Shown: positions 32,416 to 42,200, numbered from the stretch's first letter. The stretch: DNA of 64,000 bases from Arthrobacter gandavensis (GCF_009192735.1 NZ_VTFU01000006.1:124001-188000); one strand, 5' to 3'. The notes: generated by a model from the letters alone, not told the origin. Numbers and translations: made by a program.

Positions 32416-33359
32416 AGGTCCACCTCGCCAATCCGCTCCAGGGCGTCCACAACCAGGTCCCAGAACTTCTGGTGGTCCAGGTCGACGGCAACGGAGGTGT
32501 TGCAGTCAGCGGGCGCCGGGGCGCGGAAGTCCGCCACCGTCATGCCCAGGGTCAGGGTTCCGGTCAGCTCCACGTCCAGCGGAACCCGCCGGGTGGTCAT
32601 GACTGAAGGATCGATCACGTACGCGACGGCGCACGGGTCATGGACGGGCGGGAAGTCGAAGCCCTGCGCGTCCTTGTAGGCCTCGCCGAAGAATTCCAGG
32701 AGCTCACCAACGAATTTTGCCGGCTTGGTTCCGACGGCGGCGATGCGGTCGGCCACTTCGTCAGTGGCCAGTGCCTGGTGCGTCAGGTCCAGGCCGACCA
32801 TGGTGAGCGGCCACTTTTCGTTGAAGACGATGTGAGCGGCTTCGGGATCAATCTTGATGTTGAACTCGGCTACTGCGGACCAGTTGCCCACGTGGTAGCC
32901 GCCGCCCATCAGGACAACTTCCTTCACCCGTTCGGCAATCCGGGGTTCCTTGCGCACGGCCAGGGCAATGTTGGTCAGCCCGCCGGTGGGGACCAACGTG
33001 ACGGTTCCGGGTTCGTGAGCCATCACGGTGTCGATGATCAGGTCAACTGCGTGGCGCGGGTCCAGCTCGATGGCGGGTTCGGGCAGCTCGGGGCCGTCCA
33101 TGCCGGATTCACCGTGGATGTCCGGAGCATTTTCGATCGTCCGTACCAAGGGGCGGGGACTGCCTGCAGCGAAGGGAACGTTTGTGATATTTGCGACACG
33201 GGCAATTGCCAGCGCGTTGCGGGTCACCTTTTCGAGGGTCTGGTTTCCGACGACCGTGGTTACCGCGAGAAGGTCGATCTCCGGGCTGCCGTGTGCCAGC
33301 AGCAGGGCGACCGCATCATCATGACCGGGGTCGCAGTCCAGGATGATTTTGGTGGGCAT
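32412..33359 (-). CDS. Inosine-uridine preferring nucleoside hydrolase
   Basis: A 315-residue nucleoside hydrolase. The calcium-binding signature DCDPGHDDAVALLLA is at residues 8-22; VTLVPTGGLTNIALAVRKEP and a C-terminal HDPCAVAYVID block with the metal and ribose-contacting residues are present. It cleaves ribonucleosides to base and ribose in the cytoplasm. The ATG at 33359 has GGAGAC upstream; the frame extends about 70 codons further but that part is not family-like. It is the first gene of a hydrolase, transporter, kinase operon. Confidence 0.92.
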   Translation of the reverse strand: MPTKIILDCDPGHDDAVALLLAHGSPEIDLLAVTTVVGNQTLEKVTRNALAIARVANITNVPFAAGSPRPLVRTIENAPDIHGESGMDGPELPEPAIELDPRHAVDLIIDTVMAHEPGTVTLVPTGGLTNIALAVRKEPRIAERVKEVVLMGGGYHVGNWSAVAEFNIKIDPEAAHIVFNEKWPLTMVGLDLTHQALATDEVADRIAAVGTKPAKFVGELLEFFGEAYKDAQGFDFPPVHDPCAVAYVIDPSVMTTRRVPLDVELTGTLTLGMTVADFRAPAPADCNTSVAVDLDHQKFWDLVVDALERIGEVDL

Positions 33360-33730
33360 TGCGTCTCCGCTTCGTTGAGGTTGTAGCTGTGGAACCGCAG
33401 TTCCAGTGGAGCAGTGCCCCCGTTTCGGGGTGTCCGTGCCGTGTCCCGCAGCGCTGCGGTACGGCCCGGCCGCGACGCGGTGCAGCACGCAGCGGAACGG
33501 CATCAGGCGGGGCCGGAAGACAGTTCGAAGGGCGGCACCAGGCCCCTTCAGGGGCGGGCACTGCATTAAAGATAGCGACGATTTTCACCTCGCATTTCCC
33601 ACTGCGTCCGACGGGGCGCATGGCAGGCACTGCTGATTTGCGTCCGGCGGTGGCGGCGCTTAACCTATGCGCTGCGCTGTGCCGAAGGCACCAGGATTCC
33701 GGGAGGCGAAGTCCTTCCTGTCAGGATCCC
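33360..33730 (-). promoter_or_regulatory. Hairpin-rich leader and promoter region of the nucleoside operon
   Basis: No gene is supported in these 371 nt. A minus-strand TTTAAT (33565-33570) is a good -10 element with a poor -35. A transcript from there would have a leader of about 200 nt with three short hairpins: 33543-33554 (CCCC/GGGG), 33418-33430 (CCCCG/CGGGG) and 33391-33404 (GGAAC/GTTCC). The leader does not match a riboswitch class I know. Confidence 0.35.
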
Positions 33731-34348
33731 CTATGAACGGGTCAAGCGGGAAGTCAGCGCGAGGCGGACTGTTGGCCATTCGCTGTTGATGATGGAAAAG
33801 ACGACGACGTCGCGCAGCGTGCCGTCCCGCCAGATGTCATGGTTGCGCAGCACCCCGTCCTGTTTTGCGCCGAGCCGGGCGATGGCTGCCCGGGACTGGT
33901 GGTTGTGCCAGTGGGTGCGCAGTTCCACCGCATTGCATTCCAGTTCCTCGAAGGCTCGGGTAAGCAGCAGGAGCTTGGCCTCGGTATTGATTTTGGTCCG
34001 TTGCGCGCTGGCGGCGAGCCACGTGGAACCGATCTCCAGCCGCCGGTGATCAGCGCGGATGTTCAGATACGTGGTCATTCCGCAGATTGCTCCGGTGTCC
34101 CTGCGGCGGATAGCCCATGGCACCACTGTCCCGGCAGCGTGCTGAGCCAGGCGGGCTTCCACATCCGCGTCCATATCTTCGGGTGACGCGATGCGGGTGT
34201 ACCACTTGTTCCACAACTCACCGTCGCGCACGGCGTCGGCAAGCTCGGGGACGTGGGTGCGGGACAACGGTTCAAGGATCACGCCGGCTCCGCTGAGCTC
34301 TACGGGTTCCAGGAACGACGGCGGTGCGGGGCAGCTCTGGTCTCTCAT
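33731..34348 (-). CDS. GNAT family N-acetyltransferase (RimJ-like)
   Basis: A 205-residue acetyltransferase of the RimJ/RimL-like branch. ILEPLSRTHVPELADAVRDG opens the domain, EIGSTWLAASAQRTKINTEAK is the acetyl-CoA-binding region (family form of the Q/RxxGxG/A loop, here QRTKIN), and VELRTHWHNHQSRAAIARLG is the conserved C-terminal block. The acceptor is unknown. The ATG at 34348 is chosen as the first Met before family-like sequence. It lies 61 nt downstream of the DUF368 gene on the same strand. Confidence 0.87.
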   Translation of the reverse strand: MRDQSCPAPPSFLEPVELSGAGVILEPLSRTHVPELADAVRDGELWNKWYTRIASPEDMDADVEARLAQHAAGTVVPWAIRRRDTGAICGMTTYLNIRADHRRLEIGSTWLAASAQRTKINTEAKLLLLTRAFEELECNAVELRTHWHNHQSRAAIARLGAKQDGVLRNHDIWRDGTLRDVVVFSIINSEWPTVRLALTSRLTRS

Positions 34349-34409
34349 GGGAACAGCGTATGCCGGGCAGTGTTTCGGCCTGCCCAACCCGCGTAACAGA
34401 GCGCTTTTG

Positions 34410-35363
34410 TCAGTGCGCGCTGCCGACGCTGGCGGGGCGCGACTGGCGCCACCAGAGGAGCAGCACAACGCAGGCGCCGGCGATGCATGCGGCCAGAGGC
34501 CAGAGCCAGGCGTTATCGGGCGGGAGCAGGGTGGCGTCCTGCTGCCAGGGCCACAGTGCCCGAAGGGAACCGAGAATCAGTCCCGTGGCCACCAACAGAA
34601 CAGCCCGGCGTCGTACCCGCAGCAAATACCCGAGAAGGCGGACAAATGAGGCCAGGCCGAGGATGGCGCCGGTGATAAAGAGTGCCAAATAGCCGTAGTC
34701 CCTCGTGCTGACGGCTTCAAGTGTTGGCTCATACATGCCGAAAGTCAGCAGGATGAAGGAACCGGAGAGGCCCGGCAGCGCAAGGGCGCATACGGCAATT
34801 GCTCCGCTTAGGGTCAGGGCCCACCATGGAGGATCCTGGATCTGCAGGGCAGGTATTCCCAGCAGCATGAACGCTGCGGCAGCGACGAGGAGAACAACGG
34901 CGATGCCGGTCGCCGTGCCGGCAGTTGTGGCCGGTCCGGCTTGCCGCACCATGCTGATCGGTACGAGCAGGCTGGCTGCGACCATGCCGAAAAACAAGGC
35001 GCTCGCGATGGTTGCTTGGTTCTCAACAAAGGAATGCAGCGGTCCCGACAACATGGCCAGGGCCAGGAACATGCCTGCCACCAGCGGCACTACGAGTGCC
35101 CACTCAACGGGAGCAAAACGTCGGGCGGCGCCGGTCCTGCTTCCTTTGAATACGAGGTGCGTGATGCCGCTGATGAAGTGATTGGCTGAGGCAATGAGCC
35201 GATCGAAGATCCCGAGGACGAGTGCCACTGTTCCGCCGGATACTCCCGGCACCAGTTCGACCAGTCCGATAAGGGCTCCGCGGGCGGCGTGGGCGACGGT
35301 CGACCGGATAGTAGGCCGTTGAGCCGGGGGTGAAAGGGCAGGGGAGGAATGGGGGGAAGCCAT
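34410..35363 (-). CDS. DUF368 membrane protein (PopT-type undecaprenyl phosphate translocase)
   Basis: A 317-residue protein with eight or more hydrophobic helices and the DUF368 signatures RGALIGLVELVPGVSGGTVA near the N-terminus and ALALPGLSGSFILLTFGMY in the second half, an inverted-repeat pair of PGxSG motifs. DUF368 proteins have been reported to recycle the cell-wall lipid carrier undecaprenyl phosphate across the membrane. The ATG at 35363 is taken as start since the upstream frame is antisense to the FMN reductase gene; there is no strong ribosome site. Confidence 0.88.
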   Translation of the reverse strand: MASPHSSPALSPPAQRPTIRSTVAHAARGALIGLVELVPGVSGGTVALVLGIFDRLIASANHFISGITHLVFKGSRTGAARRFAPVEWALVVPLVAGMFLALAMLSGPLHSFVENQATIASALFFGMVAASLLVPISMVRQAGPATTAGTATGIAVVLLVAAAAFMLLGIPALQIQDPPWWALTLSGAIAVCALALPGLSGSFILLTFGMYEPTLEAVSTRDYGYLALFITGAILGLASFVRLLGYLLRVRRRAVLLVATGLILGSLRALWPWQQDATLLPPDNAWLWPLAACIAGACVVLLLWWRQSRPASVGSAH

Positions 35364-35490
35364 TGAGTCGAGGCTACTAGGCGTGGATGCCGCCGCCAAT
35401 TCGGCGCCGGGAAACGGTCGGGGAATAACCTTGCGCGGCGCGGAGTTGGAGAAACTAGATGCAAAGACATGCAAGTTTGAGGAGGTCGCC

Positions 35491-36117
35491 GTGGTGGCGG
35501 ATCGCAGGATCGTAGTACTCTCGGCCGGTTTGGGTGTTCCCTCGTCGAGCCGCATGCTGGCTGACCAGCTCGGAGCAGAGGCACGTGCAGCCCTGGAAAC
35601 CGCAGGCAGCCCGGTGTCGGTCAGCACCTTTGAGCTGCGGGAGTATGCAGTGGACATCGCCAACAACATGGTGACCGGCTTTGCTCCACCTAAATTGGAG
35701 GCGATGATCAATGAAGTGATCGGAGCCGACGCCCTGGTGGCAGTAACCCCGGTATTCACGGCATCCATGAGCGGGTTGTTCAAATCCTTCTTTGACGTCA
35801 TCGACAACACTGCCCTGGATGGCAAACCGGTCATCCTCGGGGCTACCGGTGGCAGCTCCCGGCACTCGATGGTCCTCGACTTCGCCCTGCGCCCCATGTT
35901 CAGCTACCTCCGGGCCAGAGTCACCCCCACCGCGGTCTACGCGGCACCGGAGGATTGGGGTACCGGCCAAGCGGGAACCACGCCGCTGGACGGCAGGATC
36001 CGCCGCGCCGCAGGCGAACTTGTGGCTTTGCTGGGGGATCTGCCGCCTGCCGCCCGGACCGGGACTGAGGCATCGTTGCCGTTTGAGCAGCTGCTGGCCC
36101 AAACCCAACGGCGATAG
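35491..36117 (+). CDS. NADPH-dependent FMN reductase family protein
   Basis: A 208-residue flavodoxin-like reductase. IVVLSAGLGVPSSSRMLADQ near the N-terminus is the phosphate-binding loop, VTPVFTASMSGLFKSFFDV the flavin contact and PVILGATGGSSRHSMV the second loop; this matches the actinobacterial CE1759-type group. It probably supplies reduced FMN to monooxygenases. The GTG at 35491 has GAGGAGG six bases upstream, which decides the start against the longer frame from 35383. It is divergent from the DUF368 gene. Confidence 0.88.
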   Translation: MVADRRIVVLSAGLGVPSSSRMLADQLGAEARAALETAGSPVSVSTFELREYAVDIANNMVTGFAPPKLEAMINEVIGADALVAVTPVFTASMSGLFKSFFDVIDNTALDGKPVILGATGGSSRHSMVLDFALRPMFSYLRARVTPTAVYAAPEDWGTGQAGTTPLDGRIRRAAGELVALLGDLPPAARTGTEASLPFEQLLAQTQRR

Positions 36118-36263
36118 CCTTCCCACACCGGGGATAAAGCCGCCGTCCCTATCCATGGCTTGGGCCCCGGAACTAACATCGTCAGGAGCCGGTGCCCATC
36201 GTTCCGCACGGCGCCCGTGCGTGCAGAGGCCCATGGGAACCCCACAGCCCGCAGGAGCCTCGA

Positions 36264-37241
36264 ATGGCCAGGCACGCTGACCCTTTCAACCCCAATCCAC
36301 AGGGGTCGTCGAACCCCGGGACGGGCACCCCGTCCATCGCCTTTCTCCCGTCTCCAACAGACGAATTGGCAGTCGCTGTCCGAGAAGGCGGCGGCGTCGT
36401 CGAACCGTTATCAGACGCAACAGCAGGGCTGGTGCTGTCGGACGTTGTCAGCGCCTCCGAGGTGGCGAAAGTTCTGGCAGCTCACCCCGGTATTCGTTGG
36501 ATCCAGCTGTACCTTGCGGGGGTGGACCAGTATGACGCTCTGATGCGGTCCAATCCCACCCGGAAGTGGACCAGTGGCAAGGGCGCATTCGGTCAGCCGG
36601 TGGGGGAGTTTGCCATCACCCTGACGCTGGCCATGCTGCGCGGTGTTCCCACCTTTGCCCGGGCCAGCAGCTGGGGACCGCCGCGCGGCACCTCGCTTCA
36701 GGACCGGAACGTGGTGCTCGTTGGAGCCGGTGGTGTCGGGTCCGAAATCCTGAGGCTGCTGCAGGCTTTCACCGAACACATTACGGTGGTCCGTGCGCAC
36801 GACCGGCCGGTTCCCGGAGCTGAACGAACAGTCACCGATGCAGGGATGGACGAGGTGCTGGCAACAGCCGACGTCGTAATCCTGGCGGCAGCGCTGACGG
36901 CCGGCACGGACCACCTCATGGATGCGCGGCGGCTGGCACTGCTGAAGCCCGAAGCATTCCTCATCAACGTCAGCCGCGGCCCTACCGTGGACACTGATGC
37001 CCTGGTGCAGGCGCTCGCCGGCGGAAAACTGGCCGGGGCCGCCCTGGATGTCACCGACCCGCAGCCGCTGCCTGACGGCCACCCGCTATGGAGTGAGCCG
37101 CGCGCTCTCATCACTCCGCACACAGCCGAAACACCGGAAATGGTGGCTCCGCTGCTGGCCAGGCGAGTACGCGAGAATGTACGCAGGTTTGCTGCCGGCG
37201 AGCCGCTCGAGGGGCTCGTGAATGTGGACGAGGGCTACTGA
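36264..37241 (+). CDS. D-isomer-specific 2-hydroxyacid dehydrogenase family protein
   Basis: A 325-residue NAD-binding dehydrogenase. The nucleotide fold is VLVGAGGVGSEILRLL near 151-166, the substrate Arg is in INVSRGPTVD near 236, and the catalytic His in ITPHTAETP near 286. In the segment where the family usually has a catalytic Glu (DxxxxEP), this protein reads DVTDPQP, with Gln (codon CAG) in that place. Activity may therefore be reduced or altered. The ATG at 36264 has AGGAG eight bases upstream. The substrate is unknown. A terminator follows. Confidence 0.88.
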   Translation: MARHADPFNPNPQGSSNPGTGTPSIAFLPSPTDELAVAVREGGGVVEPLSDATAGLVLSDVVSASEVAKVLAAHPGIRWIQLYLAGVDQYDALMRSNPTRKWTSGKGAFGQPVGEFAITLTLAMLRGVPTFARASSWGPPRGTSLQDRNVVLVGAGGVGSEILRLLQAFTEHITVVRAHDRPVPGAERTVTDAGMDEVLATADVVILAAALTAGTDHLMDARRLALLKPEAFLINVSRGPTVDTDALVQALAGGKLAGAALDVTDPQPLPDGHPLWSEPRALITPHTAETPEMVAPLLARRVRENVRRFAAGEPLEGLVNVDEGY

Positions 37242-37338
37242 TCCATTGGACGTGGCGATCCGTTGGACGGGTTAGTCCTGGAGCCCCGGTTCCTGAGGCC
37301 CCGGTCCTGGGGCCCCGGCGATCCTGAGGCCCCGGCGA
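37240..37338. repeat. Mixed 14-17-nt tandem repeats
   Basis: Two 17-nt units (37240-37256 and 37257-37273, GATCCGTTGGACGGGTT type) start at the stop codon of the dehydrogenase gene. They are followed by four TCCTGAGGCCCCGG-type units of 14-17 nt; the last two (37305-37321 and 37322-37338) differ at one position. Confidence 0.85.
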
Positions 37339-37372
37339 TTCGGCGGCCCTGCGAGCCACCGAATCGCCGTTT
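37333..37372 (+). terminator. Intrinsic terminator after the 2-hydroxyacid dehydrogenase gene
   Basis: A 15-bp stem with one mismatch, CGGCGATTCGGCGGC paired with GCCACCGAATCGCCG (37333-37347 with 37355-37369), followed by TTT. The left arm begins in the last repeat unit. Confidence 0.75.
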
Positions 37373-37395
37373 GGGCCCTTTACCTGGAGGGGTAC

Positions 37396-37890
37396 CTACT
37401 GGGCCAGGACCTGGCGGATGAACTGCTCCGTACGGAACTGCAGGCCGTCAATCCGTTCCTTGATGACAACCTCGGGATCGGGGTGGATGGGTGATGGCTC
37501 CACCTCGGCGCGGACGCTCTGGGAGCAGATGAAATCGGCGTGGATCAGTGTGCCCACGGAGTTGCCGTTGCGGCCGGATGCTCCTGAGCGCCGCGCCACG
37601 TAGAGGAACACCTCGTCCTTGGACTTAACGTCCTGGCACAGGGCGCACATTACCCGCCGGTTTTTTGGCGCTGCGGTGTCAGGGGCGCGCAGCAGGACAC
37701 CCACGATTGACCCTTCGAACGGGGCCAGCAAATAACCGCGCTTGGGCATCTTGTGGTCCCGCCAGCCGAGCTGGTCAAGCTGGTCCCAATCGAGGGTTTC
37801 AAAGTTCTGCGGCAGGTTCAGGGCTGCCGTCTCTGAGCGGCTGGCATTGATGAAGGATCGCCGGATTGCGGATTCTGTCAGGGGTTGCAT
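37396..37890 (-). CDS. FBP-domain zinc protein (EF-G-binding family)
   Basis: A 164-residue protein of the FBP family, related to the C-terminal treble-clef zinc finger of the elongation-factor-G-binding proteins that rescue stalled or drug-bound EF-G. The start MQPLTESAIRRSFINASRSE and WDQLDQLGWRDHKMPKRGYL are family features, and the zinc site is CALC with a later FIC near residue 117-120. The ATG at 37890 is the family start; a longer frame to 37992 is unsupported. The biological role is inferred from relatives. Confidence 0.85.
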   Translation of the reverse strand: MQPLTESAIRRSFINASRSETAALNLPQNFETLDWDQLDQLGWRDHKMPKRGYLLAPFEGSIVGVLLRAPDTAAPKNRRVMCALCQDVKSKDEVFLYVARRSGASGRNGNSVGTLIHADFICSQSVRAEVEPSPIHPDPEVVIKERIDGLQFRTEQFIRQVLAQ

Positions 37891-38258
37891 AAGAAAGTAC
37901 TGCCTTCGGTGAGCAGGAATGAGGACATGGAACTGTCCGCTCGCCTGCAGGCACCACAAAAAGCCTGCGCAGCACGTGCGCAAAAAGGGCACGGGAGCGC
38001 TCAGGGAATAGGTGCGGGAAGACTAGGCGAGCGGTGGCAGGAAGGCTGCTCTGCAGGCCTGCCGGCCCACCGTCCCCTCCACGGCGGACCAACGGCCGCT
38101 CATGATTCTTGGGAATGTCATGGCGTCATTCTAACAAGGCCGAGATTCCAGTTGGGGGCGCCTTCCAACCGGGGCATAGTGCCAGCCGGGAACGCACTTA
38201 AACAACGCACTCAGACAAGGGAGCGGGAAAGCGACGGCGCGGATTTGAGGGTCCGTTG
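37891..38258. other. Gap without a supported gene
   Basis: These 368 nt hold no convincing gene. An extended -10 (TGTTAGAAT on the minus strand, near 38132-38140) could drive the FBP gene with a long leader. A 33-codon minus-strand frame starting at 38121 lacks a ribosome site. Confidence 0.4.
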
Positions 38259-38705
38259 TCACGGAGCGACCGGTTTGTCCTGGGTTTCGTCCCAGCCCAG
38301 GTTGGTGGCCATCCGCTGCAGGACGGCTACGAGGGCGCCGTACTCATCCTCGGAAACGTTCGCTGTGAGCTGTTCACGGATCCGTTCGACGGCCCCGCGG
38401 AGGTTTTCCAGGCTCCTGCGGCCCAAATCGGTGAGCTGATACTGGTTCTCTTCCAAGGCGACCCAGCCGCTTTCACGCAGTTCCTCGATCAGCTCCACCG
38501 AGGTGCCGGACTCCACGACAGGGAAAAAGGGCTTCAATCCGTCAGTGAGTTGCTTTTCGGATGCAGGACCGTCAGTCAGCAGATTCATCATCTGCCATTG
38601 CCTCCGGGTGACGCCGTGCTCTTCGAAACTGGCCCCAAACTGGTCATCAACCAGTTGGTCCACGAGTTTCAGCCAGAATCCGATGGGGCGTTCGTCAGTA
38701 GCCAT
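38259..38705 (-). CDS. MarR-like winged-helix regulator
   Basis: A 148-residue protein. FWLKLVDQLVDDQFGASFEE is the N-terminal dimer helix, VTRRQWQMMNLLTDGPASEK the start of the winged-helix, and VALEENQYQLTDLGRRSLEN the wing and final helix. This pattern fits actinobacterial MarR proteins. The ATG at 38705 (MATDERPIGF) is preferred to the one five codons upstream. No obvious target gene is adjacent, so it may act on itself or elsewhere. Confidence 0.82.
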   Translation of the reverse strand: MATDERPIGFWLKLVDQLVDDQFGASFEEHGVTRRQWQMMNLLTDGPASEKQLTDGLKPFFPVVESGTSVELIEELRESGWVALEENQYQLTDLGRRSLENLRGAVERIREQLTANVSEDEYGALVAVLQRMATNLGWDETQDKPVAP

Positions 38706-38764
38706 CACCCCACTGTACAAACCATTAAGGATTCACGGAATGGCTTGTCGGGCTTGAGCGAAGG

Positions 38765-39022
38765 CTAGAACCTGGCCTGCGTGCCGCATCGGGGGCAGGG
38801 GCCGGAACGGGCCAAATCCACGCACACCATGCAGACGGGCAGTTGGCCGTTGTCATCCCGCAGCGGACGGTTCGGCATTGTTTTTCCGCAGTACGGTACG
38901 GGTCTTTGCGCGTGGTGCATCGCCCGGCGCTTGCAGGGGGTGCAAAAAACATGCACAAGCTCGTCTTCATCCTTCGCAGTGACATCCTGAGGACGGACGA
39001 GGGTTGAATCCTGGGTGAACAT
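38765..39022 (-). CDS. Small cysteine-rich (zinc-ribbon) protein
   Basis: An 85-residue protein with four Cys pairs or singles placed for metal binding: FCTPCKRR, PYCGK, VCMVC and GPCPRCGT. Two zinc knuckles or ribbons are likely. The N-terminal 25 residues are acidic and polar. The function is unknown; similar short proteins in actinobacteria are uncharacterised. It follows the same orientation as the MarR-like gene. Confidence 0.75.
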   Translation of the reverse strand: MFTQDSTLVRPQDVTAKDEDELVHVFCTPCKRRAMHHAQRPVPYCGKTMPNRPLRDDNGQLPVCMVCVDLARSGPCPRCGTQARF

Positions 39023-39203
39023 AGTCCTTTCCCTGTGACGGCAGACCTCGAAAGAGCAGGTGCTGGCTGTTCCAGATTAATATCTTCGCCAGCGGGCCCG
39101 GAGGCGCCGGAGCACGGGCAGTTGCCCGGATTGGCGCGGTTATGTGGAGATTCAGCAGGCAGCGGCCGTGGGGAAATTCATAGCGGCACGTGGTTCCGGA
39201 ACC

Positions 39204-42200
39204 TCAGTCCAGCAGCGCCCGGATGTCCTCGGCGGTCAGCGCCGAACTGAACACGGCGTCGTCGTCCATCACGGAGCTGAAAAGCTTCGCCTTCTGCTCC
39301 TTCAGGGCCATGACCTTCTCTTCAATGGTTCCCCGCGCAACCATTCGATAGACCATGACGTTCCGGGTCTGCCCAATCCGGTGGGTGCGGTCCACCGCCT
39401 GCGACTCGGCTGCCGGGTTCCACCAGGGATCCAGCAGGAACACATAGTCGGCTTCGGTCAGGTTGAGGCCGAAACCGCCGGCCTTGAGGCTGATCAGGAA
39501 CACGGGCGCCTGGCCGTCTTTGAAGGAGTTGATGACGTCGCCGCGGTTCTTGGTGGAGCCGTCCAGATAGGCGTAGGGGATACCTGCCGCCTCGAGGCGC
39601 TCGGCGGCCTTCTTCAGGAACGAAGTGAACTGGCTGAAGATCAGCGCCCGGTGTCCTTCGGCGGTGACATCCTCGAGCTGCTCGAACAGGGCATCAAGCT
39701 TGGCCGACGGCACCCCGGCATACTCATCGTCCACGAGGGAGGCATCCAGGCTCAGCATTCTGAGCAGGGTCAGCGAACGGAACACGATCATCCGGTTCCG
39801 GTCCAGATCCTTGATGAGTCCCATCAGCTTTTGGCGTTCACGCTGCAGGTGCATCTCGTAGATTTTGCGGTGTTTCGGACTCAACTCCACTTCAAGGACC
39901 TGTTCCTGCTTCTCCGGCAGGTCCTTGGCCACGGCTTCCTTGGTTCGGCGCATGAGGAGCGGGCGGATCCGGCGCCGCATCCGCGCCAGCAGCTTGGCGT
40001 CTTCACCGCGTTCGATGGGCCGCTGGTATTCCTCAGTGAACTTCCGGGCGGAGGGAAACAGCCCGGGCGCCACGATGGCAAACAGGCTCCACAGCTCGAG
40101 GAGATTGTTTTCCATGGGAGTGCCGGTAATGGCCAGCTTGAAGGGCGCCACGAGGTCGCGTGCGCATTGATGCGCACGGGTGGTGCGGTTCTTGACGAAC
40201 TGCGCCTCATCCAGGATCAATCCGTCCCACGCCAGCGCACGGTAGGCGGCAAAGTCCAGCCGGAACACGGCGTAGGAGGTGACGACGATGTCTGCATCCG
40301 CAGTCAGGTCCGCCAGCGGCACCTTTGATTTGGCGGTGGTGTCAGGGATTGCGACAGTGCGCAGCCCCGGAGTGAACCGGGCAGCTTCCGAGAGCCAGTT
40401 GGGCACCACCGAGGTGGGAGCCACAACAAGGAACGGACGCCGCGCCGGGGGAGCTTCGCCGTCGTCGGGCACTGCCGGGGCTTCGCCGTCGGCGGGCACT
40501 GTAAGAGACCCGCCGTCGTCGTGCGCTGCCGGGGCTTCGCCGCCGGCGGGCACTGCCCAAGGCTGAGCGGCGGCACTTTCCCGGGCATAGGCCACCAGCG
40601 CCAGCGTCTGAAGTGTTTTACCCAACCCCATGTCATCGGCCAGGATGCCCCCGAGCCCGTGTTGCCAGAGGAAAGCCAGCCAATTAAATCCCTCCGCTTG
40701 GTAAGGGCGCAATTCAGCTTTGAGTCCGGCGGGCAGCGGCACAGGGTCAACTGATTCCAGCTCCAGCAGTCCGGTCACCGAGGCGCGCCAGGCAGCCGCC
40801 TGCTCGGTCTCTTCAGCGAGCTCCTCCAGCTCGGACCACAGGCCGGCCTGATACCGGCTGATGGTCATCTTGCCGGTTTCCCACTCCCGCAGCCCTTCGG
40901 CCTCTTCGAGAAGGGCATGCAGCTGGGCAAACTCGGGCCGGTCCAGGGACAGGTAGGTGCGGTCGGGCAGGAGCAGCTTGGTTTTGCCCTGGGACAGCGC
41001 CTTGAACACGTCAGCGAACGGAACCAGCCGGCCGTCCACGGTGATCATGATGCCGAGGTCGAACCAGTCGCGGCGCTCAGTCTCCACCGTGGTGATCCGA
41101 AGTTCCGGAACGCTGGTCAGCTCGCGGTAGTCGGGACGTTCGCCGATGACGTCCACCCTCACGCCGTCGACCTTTTCGACTTTGGGCAGCAGGTATTCGG
41201 TAAACTCCGCGGTGTCTATGCCCTGGTAGGAGCGGCTGCGGGGCACCCCGCCGAGGACTTTGCCCACCGCGGTCAGCAGGTCAGCTTCGGCAATGACGTC
41301 GCGGTACCCGGCGGCCGGGTCAGCCCTGGTGCCCAGCGGAATGCGATTGATGTCTTCACCCTGGCGGTATTCCCATTCCCAGTCGAGGAACAGGGAATCC
41401 TCCGGCTGGAATGATGCCGTAAGAACGAGCAGCGGAGGCGATATTTCGGGGAACTCCACTGAGTTGTCGCTGCTGGTCACCGGCAGGACCTGGCGAAGTT
41501 TTGGATAGAACTTTTCCAGGAACACCGGTGCGTCTTCTTCGGGGATCATCACTGGCGCGCCCTTGAGCAGCAGGCCCTTGTCCTGATCAGTGAGCGGCCG
41601 GGCGGTGGGTGCCAGGGTGATGACGTTTTCAGGACTGCGCACGTAAATGCCGTGTCCCGAGATGAGCCCGGCCGTGTCAGTGGGCAACGGCTGACCGTCG
41701 ATTTCCAGCACCGGCAGTAGCTGGAGCGGTGAGGAATCTCCGGGCTCGGCAGTCCGGACATCCAGGGAAAGAGCGGCCCGCTGTCCGAGCTGGACGCTGG
41801 TGTCCTTCTTGGTTCCGACAAACTCGATGCCGATCCGCCGTGCCTCTTCGAGCAGCTGCCACAGGAGCGGATTCGCGAAGTCATCGAGGTAGAGCCAGGA
41901 GTCGTTTTGACCGAAGTAGCTCACACCGTTGGAGCGGTGCAGGGCTGGGAACTGGGAAAACCAGCGGTGCTGCTCCGGATCGAGTTTCATTCCGTAGGTC
42001 TGATACGAGATGTTGCTCCAGGCCAAGTTGTTCTTGACCCAGTTGCCCTTGGTATTGCGCACCACCGGGCGGACGCCCAGGCGGAAGGATGTGGCACGAT
42101 GTGCGCTGCGCGGAGCCGGTGCGCCCCAGCGGGCACTCATACCGGCATCGGAGGTCCGCACCTCAAACTGCAGGGCCAGCGGTGTGGCCGCGGCCGGGGT

